From Cryomorphaceae bacterium (GTDB lineage: Bacteria; Bacteroidota; Bacteroidia; Flavobacteriales_D; Crocinitomicaceae): a stretch of 38,975 nucleotides of DNA. The first letter of the stretch is position 1; every line of letters starts with the position of its first letter. Positions 28,350 to 36,216 of this stretch are shown here, one piece after another. The position numbers and the translations under genes were made by a program. Below the pieces are notes generated by a model, which was not told the origin of the DNA, searched no databases, and saw nothing but the letters and a program-made list of their open reading frames with translations. The stretch spans positions 1 to 38,975 of the forward strand of contig JAIXXP010000004.1 of NCBI GenBank assembly GCA_027490665.1. Direction: 5' to 3'.

Positions 28350-28870
28350 AAGGCAAGCGTTTTGCCACACCGCCGGGCTTTCCTTCTAGACCCACCACAG
28401 ACTACGCCAAAGAAGGGCTCTTCAATATGCTAGAAAACACGCTAGACTTCGACGAGCTCAGTGTTTTAGACTTATGTGCCGGAACCGGTAACATTTCCTT
28501 TGAATTTGTGAGCCGCGGCGCCAAGCATTTACTCGCCATTGACAGCCATCCCCGCTGTGTGCAATACCTCAAGCAAAACGTCCAGACTTTACAAATTACC
28601 GAGCAAATGCAAGTCTATAAATCCGATTGTGTGATTTATTGTCGCAATGCCAAAAATATTCAGTACGACCTGATTTTTGCAGACCCCCCTTATCATTTGG
28701 GTTTCCACGAAGAACTCATTCAAACCATCTTTGAGAAACAACTCTTGAGTCCAGATGGCCTGGTCATTATCGAACACGGCAAACAACACGATTTTACTAC
28801 CTTACCTCAATTTGATGCTTGCCGAAATTTTGGAAATGTTTATTTTAGTTTTTTCAAGCCCACAACATGA
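28325..28870 (+). CDS. rsmD: 16S rRNA m2G966 methyltransferase RsmD
   Basis: 181 residues. The conserved N-terminus MRIIRGSLKGKRFATPPG is the RsmD start, encoded from a GTG at 28325-28327; this fixes the start inside the DUF3822 gene (25-nt overlap). SAM motif I is LDLCAGTGNISFE (48-60), and the guanine-N2 catalytic motif is DPPY at 120-123 within DLIFADPPYHLG. It methylates G966 of 16S rRNA, near the P site, on assembled 30S particles in E. coli. coaD follows with a 4-nt overlap, an association common in bacteria. Confidence 0.93.
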   Translation: MRIIRGSLKGKRFATPPGFPSRPTTDYAKEGLFNMLENTLDFDELSVLDLCAGTGNISFEFVSRGAKHLLAIDSHPRCVQYLKQNVQTLQITEQMQVYKSDCVIYCRNAKNIQYDLIFADPPYHLGFHEELIQTIFEKQLLSPDGLVIIEHGKQHDFTTLPQFDACRNFGNVYFSFFKPTT

Positions 28871-29322
28871 AACGCTGTCTATTCCCAGGAAGTTTTGACC
28901 CATTTACAAAAGGCCATGAAGCCATTGTGCATCAGGCTCTAAGTTTGTTTGACGAAGTGATCATTGGCGTTGGTATCAATTCCAAGAAGCAAGGTCTTTT
29001 CTCGACTGAGAAAAAAATCGCTCACATCCAAGCGCTTTTTAGTGCCCACCCCAACGTTAAGGTTGCTTCATTTCAGAAACTCACCGTTGAATTCTGCAAA
29101 GAAGTTGGCGCCACTCATATTGTACGTGGCTTGCGCGATGCCAAAGACTTTGAATACGAGCGCAGCATAGGCCACATGAACCACGCTATCTCCGGCATAG
29201 ACACCGTCTTTTTCTTAACGGCACAAGCGCACAGCGCCATCAATTCGAGTATCATTAGAGAAATGTATCAAAACGGTGCCGATATCACTCCATTTGTAAC
29301 CAAACCTGAGCTCCTCGTTTGA
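28867..29322 (+). CDS. coaD: Phosphopantetheine adenylyltransferase
   Basis: 151 residues, the normal length for bacterial CoaD, which transfers AMP from ATP to 4'-phosphopantetheine to make dephospho-CoA. The nucleotidyltransferase motif is T14-K-G-H17 in PGSFDPFTKGHEAIV. The substrate loop RGLRDAKDFEYE (87-98) and the C-terminal NSSIIREM (126-133) motif are in place. The ATG overlaps the rsmD stop by 4 nt (ATGA), and its own stop overlaps the next start by 1 nt (TGATG). Confidence 0.96.
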   Translation: MKRCLFPGSFDPFTKGHEAIVHQALSLFDEVIIGVGINSKKQGLFSTEKKIAHIQALFSAHPNVKVASFQKLTVEFCKEVGATHIVRGLRDAKDFEYERSIGHMNHAISGIDTVFFLTAQAHSAINSSIIREMYQNGADITPFVTKPELLV

Positions 29323-30710
29323 TGCACGTGCACCTCAAATTACTATCTATTCTGCTCCTTTTTTGGGCGCCTCTCTTTGGCCAGGTGCAGCTGCGCGGCC
29401 TGTCTTTTTGGTCTGCGCCCGAACTTCAAATTTATCAAATTGACAATCAGTTTAGTAAAGAAAAAATCTGGTTGCAAACCGTGAAGCCCGACACCATGGG
29501 TATCTTCACCACGCAACTCGACCTCCCAACAACAAGCACGCTTCAAATTTGCGGTGCCAAAAAATGCGCCCTGCTATATGCGCAACCTAAAGCACGCTAC
29601 CTCATCGAACTGCCATTAGAAGAACAACAAACTTTTTACAACACCGACGAGCAAGAAATTGAATTGCTCTTTTATCAGCTTGATACCAACGACATCAATT
29701 ACCGCATTTTGGGCTTCGAGGCCTGGATGGACGACTACCTTGCAGACATCTATCAACTCAAAGACATCCGCAGCCATGAGTTTATCTTGAAAGTAATGGC
29801 TTTTAAGGCAGAAACAGCTGCTGTTTATGGAAACGACACCAGCACCTTCTTGCGCGATTACATCAAATACAGTGTTGGCCAAACCATTGATAATTTTTCA
29901 GTAATTGGTGGCCCGTCTAAAGACGACAAATTCAGTTTTTATCTGCAAACCGACACCGTCAATTATAGTCAACCAAAACTCATAGAGTATGCACGCCTTT
30001 TTTATGAGAAGTACGAAACGCAGGTAGATCAAAACACACGTTTGGCAATAGAAATGGCCATAGCCTCCGCGAATAGTGCGGCATTGGTTGCGGCCTTGCA
30101 AAACGACCCTTACATATACAATAAAGCCTGGGCAGAATTTGTGGCCTTACAACTGATACTTGAATTTGACCAAAACAAACGCAGCGATAAAACCCTGACT
30201 TTAGTATTGCTAAAAAGTCTGGCTAGTAATGGCCAACAGAAAAGTCTGAAGTCAGCTGCCCGCTACTTTTGGCTTGAAAAAAGCAAACTAGATAACGGCT
30301 CAACCTGGGATCGCAATTATGTTGTCAATGAGCTACAAATTAAATTGGCATCCAACCAATATGTTTACATGCATCATTATATTCCGGGCAATCAAAAGTG
30401 CATTGCTGAAATGGCTGCGCTCAAACGCTTGGCAAAGCGCTACGAGAATAAAGTACAAATCCTAACTTTTTACCCCAGCGAACAAGCCTGGACAAACGCC
30501 GATCAGAAAGCGTTCGAAGGCGCAACTTGGCAGCGTCTTGCCCTACCTCAAACACATGAGTTATGGCAACAATTGAGTTGGAGCAGTGCGCCGGCTTATA
30601 TTCTTTTAGATCCACAGTTAAAAGTACTGAACTTAGATGCTTTGGGGCCCTTGCCAAATGCACGCACCCAAACAATTGACCTGATCCTCAGTCAGCTTAT
30701 TAGCAATTAA
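29322..30710 (+). CDS. Secreted protein with degenerate thioredoxin-like C-terminus
   Basis: 462 residues with a signal peptide (HLKLLSILLLFWAPLFGQ). The middle is helical and unrecognised. Residues from about 355 resemble a TlpA-type thioredoxin fold: YIPGNQKCIAEMAALKRLAK sits where a CxxC motif would be but has a single Cys; VQILTFYPSEQAW is the following strand; SSAPAYILLDPQLKVL carries the cis-Pro position. With one cysteine it is not a normal disulphide oxidoreductase. TlpA-like proteins with an N-terminal DUF4369-type region are common in Bacteroidota, and the first 100 residues could be a distant version. The ATG at 29322 overlaps the coaD stop by 1 nt. It converges on the 1609-residue gene with 15 bp between them. 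Confidence 0.7.
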   Translation: MHVHLKLLSILLLFWAPLFGQVQLRGLSFWSAPELQIYQIDNQFSKEKIWLQTVKPDTMGIFTTQLDLPTTSTLQICGAKKCALLYAQPKARYLIELPLEEQQTFYNTDEQEIELLFYQLDTNDINYRILGFEAWMDDYLADIYQLKDIRSHEFILKVMAFKAETAAVYGNDTSTFLRDYIKYSVGQTIDNFSVIGGPSKDDKFSFYLQTDTVNYSQPKLIEYARLFYEKYETQVDQNTRLAIEMAIASANSAALVAALQNDPYIYNKAWAEFVALQLILEFDQNKRSDKTLTLVLLKSLASNGQQKSLKSAARYFWLEKSKLDNGSTWDRNYVVNELQIKLASNQYVYMHHYIPGNQKCIAEMAALKRLAKRYENKVQILTFYPSEQAWTNADQKAFEGATWQRLALPQTHELWQQLSWSSAPAYILLDPQLKVLNLDALGPLPNARTQTIDLILSQLISN

Positions 30711-30725
30711 TTCTCAGCGGCAGAT

Positions 30726-33700
30726 TTACTCTTCCGTAGGCAAAATGTATCTCAGCTGTGCTTGCCCCTGTTCATCGATGAACAATTCATAGCCGTTGTG
30801 CTGCCTGAGCAACCAATCTACAAATGCACCATCTAAACCACTCTCTTCTAAGACGATGGTTTGGGTAGCACCTTTAAGGTTTACACTGCGCTTGCGCATT
30901 TCCTTTAAATACATCAGTTGCACAACATTCCACTGTGATTCTTTCTGCAGGGCCGATACAAGCATTTCTTTTTGATCTTCGTAAACAAAAACGCCTACGC
31001 GATTGAACCTCGTGAGTTCAGCTGCGCAATCTGAACATTTGAGTTCAAAACGACTTACTGGGTCTGGCAATTGAATTGTTTTGACCTGGGGGAGTTGGAG
31101 TGCCGCAATTTCCTGTTGCAAAGCAGTACCAATTACTTTTGGTTCAGCTGTAGTTTGGAATGATTCAAAAGCAATACCCGATTGCGCCAATAATTTTGCT
31201 TGTGCCAAATCGATGCGCTTTCCTTGATAGTACGCTACAATAAACGCATCTGTAATCCCTTTCTTCACTGCTTGTTGCTGTCGCACTTTGGCATCCTTTA
31301 AGTTCGCAAACTTTCCACTTGCATAACGGTATTGTCCTTTTGCGGTCTGCGCTTCAATGAGTTCAGTTAAACCAATTTGCGCTTCGCTAGTTATCGGACG
31401 GTTATATACCCCAACCTGAACGGAATAGTATAGTCCCTGCCCTGGCCCAGCAAATTTGCTATTTTGAGCCACAACAGCAGTATTTGCCATTGTCGTGCGT
31501 CCTTCGAGTGCGCGTCCTTGGGCCAAACTCAAGCGAGTGCAATTCTGATACGCCACCACAAAAGCGTCCGCATAACCTAACGTTCTGATCAATTTTTGCT
31601 GTTGAAGCGCTTCTGCAGAGCTTCGAAAATATCCTGCCATATAAACAGTGAGCCCGTTTGCCAATACTTTGCCGTCTACCGGGGTGAATTCTCTAAAGCG
31701 CTCGGCCGGAACAGGCTTTCTAAACGCACCCACTTGGACTCTAAACACCAAGCCCTCAGGACAAGGAAGCCCAACAGGTAAAGGTGTGGTTGTATTCGGA
31801 TGCTCCTGAATTTGAAAAGCAACGGAAGAAGGCAGATCCGATATCGTTGTGGATGTTGCAGCTATCGTTGATGTTGTTCCGACCTGTGGACGGAAATTTT
31901 CTAGCAGGAGTGTCTCGTAAAGTTCTTGATCTTTGACTTGTAAAAGCGTTTGCTTTTGGTTCTTGAGTTGTGTGCGCAATACCTCTTGTGCCTCGAGCAA
32001 CACCACCAACTGTTCCTTTACTTCCGGCTTGTAAGATTCCTCTAAACTTCTGATGGAAAGCTGATTCTGCTGAAATTGTTCCTTTGCTTGCTCAAAAGCT
32101 GCGCGCTGCGCAACGTAGTTGACATAACCTTGGATTTCCGCCTCTGTGGTTAATGGCGCTACCCCTGCACTTTCAACAGAGACATCCTCAGCAGTTGGCA
32201 AAGTCAAGTCGCTATCTAATTCTAGCAATTCTTGATTTGACAAACCCAAACGCCTTACCTCAGGGAGCTCATCCAGATTTACCTCCGTCAAATTAAACAG
32301 TGTTTCTAATTGTTGTTCAAAATCTCTGATGCGATCGTTTATATTTGAAACATTCCCATTTTCAGGATTCGTGGAAGAAACATTCCCATTTTCAGTTGAA
32401 TTTGAAGTCACTTCTGGATTAGAGCTTATCTCAGGATTGGTAGTGGTGGAATTTTGATTCGTAGAAGAAACATTCCCATTTTCAAGATTCGTGGAGGAAA
32501 CATTTCCATTTTCAGGATTGGTGGAGGAAACATTCCCATTCTCCATTGAATTTGAAGTAAATTCTGGATTAGAGGTTATCTCTGGATTCGTAGAAGAAAC
32601 ATTCCCATTTTCAGAATTGGTCGAGGAAACATTCCCATTCTCAGTTGAATTCGAAGTCACTTCTGGATTGGAGCTTATCTCAGGATTGGTAGTGGTGGAA
32701 TTTTGATTCGTTGAAGAAACATTTCCATTTTCAAGATTCGTAGAAGAAACATTCCCATTTTCAAGATTCGTGGAGGAAACATTCCCATTTTCAGGATTGG
32801 TGGAGGAAACATTCTCAGTTGAATTCGAAGTCACTTCTGGATTAGAGCTTATCTCTGGATTCGCAGTAGTAGAATTTTGATTGGTAGAGGAAACATTCCC
32901 ATTTTCAGGATTCGAAGAAGAAACATTCCCATTTTCAGGAGTCGTGGTGGAAACATTCCCATTCTCCGTTGAATTTGAAGTAACTTCTGGATTAGAGGTT
33001 ATCTCTGGATTCGTAGAAGTAGAATTTTGATTCGTAGAAGAAACATTCCCATTTTCAGGAGTCGTGGTGGAAACATTCCCATTCTCCATTGAATTTGAAG
33101 TCACTTCTGGATTAGAGCTTATCTCTGGATTCGTAGAAGTAGAATTTTGATTCGTAGAAGAAACATTCCCATTTTCAGGATTCGTGGAGGAAACATTTCC
33201 ATTCTCGGTTGAATTTGAAGTTACCTCCGACTTTAGTTTCTCGGATAGCGACTCCTGTTGAGCATATTGGGCCAATAATTCTTCGTATGTACTCTGGAAA
33301 TTGAGTTTTGGAAAGTCTTGGTTTTCGGCTTGCTGGAGAAAAGTTTCTTTGAGTTGTACTTGGTCATAGACTTTGGCTTTTTCGGCCTGAACTTCTCTTG
33401 CTTGCGCTAATTGTTTAGCTAAGGCCTCAACTTGTGAAAGATCCCGTTGTAAACTAGCGATTGTTTGTTGAGTTTGGACTTGTTCCTTCTTGGATTGCAA
33501 GGCGAGGTCTGTTTGCAACCTTTTGATCTGTTGGGCTAGCTGCTGTTGTTGCTCTTTCACCAAATTTTCGTCTTTGATGATTTTTTGCAAGCGCAGTTGC
33601 TCATCGAGTTGGGCGGTTTCTAAGGCACTGGCGCCGTCAAATGCTGCAATTTGAAGGTATTCTGCTATGGCTGCATGACGTTGCTGCAAACCATTGATAA

Positions 33701-35555
33701 GGGCTAAAGTGTCTCCAAGGAGCAGCAGCGCTTGGTTGCGCTCATTGATTTGCTGTAAGGTGTCGAGCAATACCAGATCTGGGATATTTGCCGCCTGATT
33801 GATTTCAATCCAACGCCTGGAAAACGCCAATGCAGCTTCAACCTCCTTTAAAGAAGCCAATGCTTGGGCTTTCTGAGCTGCGACATTTTCAGCTTGTGGG
33901 TCTGAGAGTAGCGCGCTGAGTTCGGCCAAGAGTGCCTCGCGCTTATTGAGTTGTTTTTCAAAATCTAGACGCAATAATTCCATGAGCCGCACTTGGTTTT
34001 CTAAACTCACCTCTGCCGCCAATAAGGTGTCGGTGATGTTTGCCACAAACGCAGCGGTGTCTTGTGGAGCTAAGCCCCAAGCTGCGCCCAAGTTGGTTTG
34101 TTGAGAAGTGGTATTTGCCGTTGTGCTTTGTTTGGTTTGTAGTAAATTACCTCGTGCGACGTTCATTTGTAGTTTGGAGATATTCGCAATTTGCTCCGCT
34201 GGATCGGTATCGAGGAGCTGATTGATTACCTGCCATTTTTCTTTGCCGTATTCATCTGAACTATAGCGAATTTGCTGTTGGAGTGTCTTACCTGTTGGTA
34301 CCTGCGGGATGCTGAAACGGGTGGTGTATACTTTAGAGGCACCCGCGACTTCAAGCTCTAGCTGAAAATCGCCTTTGGCTGGGAGGGCTACCGTGTAATT
34401 GCCTTGGGCATCTGAAACAAAAGGGCCATATTTTTCAGAAGTAGCAATACTCATGAAATACAAGGTCATAGTTTTAGTCAGCGGATCTAGCTCGTTGGAG
34501 AAAGCACCTGCAAAAACAAAATTGGCCTGCGTGGGCTGATCGAGCTGCAGGGTGTAAATTTCGTACTGCCCCACCTTGCCTTGTCGCGTAGTGGCAAAAT
34601 AAGCTTGTTGTTGGGTTGGATCGGTTACATAAAAAAGATCTGAGGTAGGGCTCGAATAGGGATACGGCATTTTTTCGATATCTCGAGCTGTATTGGTATT
34701 GAGATCAAAGGCCGCCTTGTATAAATCGCTTGCCCCAATGCTGTTCGCTGTCGAACTGAAATACAAGACCTGCGTGTTGGGGTCATAAAAACCATAAGTT
34801 TCATCGGAAAGCAAACTATTGACACCGCCATCAATGAGCGACAACTCGCCCCAGTTGTTATTGGCATCTTTGCGCTGTAGATATAAATCAAGCTGTTCTC
34901 CTTTTGGGCCATAAGAAGCAAGAATGCGATATTTCATGCCCCGTTTGTAGGCGTAAACAGGAATATGTTGGTGCTTGGCGTTGTTTTTACTATGGACTTC
35001 TGGTGCTTCGTAAAAAGAATAATCTTCTGAGCCAAAAGGATAGGTCAAATAAAACTTTTTACTTTGGGTGGTCGAGATAGATAGCAAAGGCAAGCGCTGA
35101 AAAGTAGTGATTTCATCTAGGGCGCGCTTGCATTCAGCAATTTGAGCACTCACTTCTTTCCTATTTTTTTCATTGAGGGTGAGTTTTTGGTAGGTTTCGT
35201 ATGCGACAATGGCCTGACTGAAGAAATACTGTTCTTGGTAAATACGTGCGCGGTAATAATAAAGAAGTGGATCTGGGATTTGTTTTAGACCAAGTGCGAC
35301 ATCGAAATATTTTGCGGCTTCAAAATGCTGCTGAACCTCAAAAATACAGACCCCGTAACAAAAATTCAGCTTTGGATTCTGCTGGTCTTTGGCCAGTAAT
35401 TGACGGTAATCAGTGAGGGCGGCACTGTAGTTTTGCTGGGCAAAGGCTTGGTCAGCTCGCTTTTCAACACTTGACTGACTTTGCGCCACAACAATTTGGT
35501 TTTGCCACAGGAACAAAACCAAAAGGAAGAAAGAAAATAGCCTTTTTTTACCCAC
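30726..35555 (-). CDS. Giant periplasmic TPR/PD40/coiled-coil/SPOR protein with repeat
   Basis: 1609 residues starting at GTG (35553-35555); an in-frame stop lies 18 nt upstream and a signal peptide follows at once (RLFSFFLLVLFLWQNQIVVAQ minus its last residue). There is no lipobox Cys. In order: TPR-like helices (about 28-145); a PD40-like beta-propeller (150-345, e.g. QVLYFSSTANSIGASDLYKA, QQAYFATTRQGKVGQYEIY); a carboxypeptidase-regulatory-like domain (345-420, FVSDAQGNYTVALPAKG); coiled coils (520-775, Gln/Leu-rich); an Asn/Ser/Thr-rich tandem repeat (776-1072); more coiled coil (1075-1235); two SPOR-like domains (1267-1345, FRVQVGAFRKPVPAERF; 1375-1450, YYSVQVGVYNRPI); and an unrecognised tail with CSDC. 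TPR-propeller-CRD order is that of T9SS protein PorE, but SPOR modules (denuded-glycan binders) stand in for OmpA. Function is unknown. Confidence 0.85.
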   Translation of the reverse strand: MGKKRLFSFFLLVLFLWQNQIVVAQSQSSVEKRADQAFAQQNYSAALTDYRQLLAKDQQNPKLNFCYGVCIFEVQQHFEAAKYFDVALGLKQIPDPLLYYYRARIYQEQYFFSQAIVAYETYQKLTLNEKNRKEVSAQIAECKRALDEITTFQRLPLLSISTTQSKKFYLTYPFGSEDYSFYEAPEVHSKNNAKHQHIPVYAYKRGMKYRILASYGPKGEQLDLYLQRKDANNNWGELSLIDGGVNSLLSDETYGFYDPNTQVLYFSSTANSIGASDLYKAAFDLNTNTARDIEKMPYPYSSPTSDLFYVTDPTQQQAYFATTRQGKVGQYEIYTLQLDQPTQANFVFAGAFSNELDPLTKTMTLYFMSIATSEKYGPFVSDAQGNYTVALPAKGDFQLELEVAGASKVYTTRFSIPQVPTGKTLQQQIRYSSDEYGKEKWQVINQLLDTDPAEQIANISKLQMNVARGNLLQTKQSTTANTTSQQTNLGAAWGLAPQDTAAFVANITDTLLAAEVSLENQVRLMELLRLDFEKQLNKREALLAELSALLSDPQAENVAAQKAQALASLKEVEAALAFSRRWIEINQAANIPDLVLLDTLQQINERNQALLLLGDTLALINGLQQRHAAIAEYLQIAAFDGASALETAQLDEQLRLQKIIKDENLVKEQQQQLAQQIKRLQTDLALQSKKEQVQTQQTIASLQRDLSQVEALAKQLAQAREVQAEKAKVYDQVQLKETFLQQAENQDFPKLNFQSTYEELLAQYAQQESLSEKLKSEVTSNSTENGNVSSTNPENGNVSSTNQNSTSTNPEISSNPEVTSNSMENGNVSTTTPENGNVSSTNQNSTSTNPEITSNPEVTSNSTENGNVSTTTPENGNVSSSNPENGNVSSTNQNSTTANPEISSNPEVTSNSTENVSSTNPENGNVSSTNLENGNVSSTNLENGNVSSTNQNSTTTNPEISSNPEVTSNSTENGNVSSTNSENGNVSSTNPEITSNPEFTSNSMENGNVSSTNPENGNVSSTNLENGNVSSTNQNSTTTNPEISSNPEVTSNSTENGNVSSTNPENGNVSNINDRIRDFEQQLETLFNLTEVNLDELPEVRRLGLSNQELLELDSDLTLPTAEDVSVESAGVAPLTTEAEIQGYVNYVAQRAAFEQAKEQFQQNQLSIRSLEESYKPEVKEQLVVLLEAQEVLRTQLKNQKQTLLQVKDQELYETLLLENFRPQVGTTSTIAATSTTISDLPSSVAFQIQEHPNTTTPLPVGLPCPEGLVFRVQVGAFRKPVPAERFREFTPVDGKVLANGLTVYMAGYFRSSAEALQQQKLIRTLGYADAFVVAYQNCTRLSLAQGRALEGRTTMANTAVVAQNSKFAGPGQGLYYSVQVGVYNRPITSEAQIGLTELIEAQTAKGQYRYASGKFANLKDAKVRQQQAVKKGITDAFIVAYYQGKRIDLAQAKLLAQSGIAFESFQTTAEPKVIGTALQQEIAALQLPQVKTIQLPDPVSRFELKCSDCAAELTRFNRVGVFVYEDQKEMLVSALQKESQWNVVQLMYLKEMRKRSVNLKGATQTIVLEESGLDGAFVDWLLRQHNGYELFIDEQGQAQLRYILPTEE
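32335..33230. repeat. Two-level in-frame tandem repeat within the giant gene
   Basis: A 30-bp unit coding ENGNVSSTNx (x is P, L, Q or S) occurs 18 times in seven blocks of 2, 2, 3, 4, 2, 3 and 2 units. The blocks are separated by a 60-bp unit coding NSTTTNPEISSNPEVTSNST or a close variant: five full copies and one shortened copy (EITSNPEFTSNSM). One 30-bp unit lacks two codons (ENVSS). All lengths are multiples of three, so copy-number change keeps the frame. Differences between copies fall mostly at third codon positions (for example Ser TCT/TCC and Thr ACG/ACC). The strand given by the host gene is minus. Confidence 0.95.
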
Positions 35556-35578
35556 TATAAGTAGAATAACCTATAGGC

Positions 35579-36211
35579 TTACGAATTTTTAGTAAAAAGG
35601 TTCATGCGGTTTTCAGTCCCCTTGAGCAAGCGCTCGATATTTTTGCGGTGCGCCCAAATAACGAGGGTTCCAAGTACGATCGTAAAGATGATCATGATGC
35701 GGGTATCGTTGTGGATGAAGAAATAGGAGACCAAAGGAAAACAAAGTGCTGAAATGATGGCACCCAAAGAAACATAGCGCGTAGTGAGAAAGACCAACAA
35801 AAACAAAGTAAGACATACAGCAGCTGCCGGCGGATTGATCCCGATGACAATGCCTAAAGAGGTGGCAACGCCCTTCCCTCCCCTAAATTGTGCGAAAATA
35901 GGAAAGACATGGCCAACCACAGCTGTAAACCCACCGACTAGTTGCAAGATCAAGAATTCATCTTTGTAGCCACTGAAAGCAGTTTGCGCTAAAAAATAAG
36001 GCAAACAAGCAGCGGTTGTTCCTTTGGCGACGTCGGTCAGGAGAACCATCCAGCCAAAGCGCTTACCAAGAATTCGAAACGTGTTGGTAGCACCTGCGTT
36101 TTTGCTGCCGTGTTCACGGATATCAATACCTTTAAAGAAGCGCCCCACCCATACTGCAGTTGGGATACTTCCTAAGAAATAGGCTGTAAATAGAACAAAT
36201 AAGAGGGTCAT
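35579..36211 (-). CDS. plsY: Glycerol-3-phosphate acyltransferase PlsY
   Basis: 210 residues with about five TM segments. PlsY transfers an acyl group from acyl-phosphate to glycerol-3-phosphate, the first step of phospholipid synthesis, in the inner membrane. The three conserved loops are visible: LGSIPTAVWVGRFFKGIDIR with REHGSKNAGATN, then FAQFRGGKGVATSLG, and the C-terminal RHxxNIxRLL-type motif AHRKNIERLLKGTENR. Length matches the family. It starts 5 nt after the upstream giant beta-rich gene's stop (36217-36219) and ends 23 bp before the 1609-residue gene, so the three are probably one transcript. Confidence 0.96.
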   Translation of the reverse strand: MTLLFVLFTAYFLGSIPTAVWVGRFFKGIDIREHGSKNAGATNTFRILGKRFGWMVLLTDVAKGTTAACLPYFLAQTAFSGYKDEFLILQLVGGFTAVVGHVFPIFAQFRGGKGVATSLGIVIGINPPAAAVCLTLFLLVFLTTRYVSLGAIISALCFPLVSYFFIHNDTRIMIIFTIVLGTLVIWAHRKNIERLLKGTENRMNLFTKNS

Positions 36212-36216
36212 TGAAT

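Noticed and set aside
32491-32706. Plus-strand open frame with repeated EETFPFS phrases
   Set aside because: It is the antisense reading of the tandem repeat in the giant gene; its regularity follows from the repeat unit being a multiple of three.
32335-33230. CRISPR-like array of direct repeats
   Set aside because: There are no unique spacers; all units are coding, in frame and near-identical, inside a gene open on both sides.
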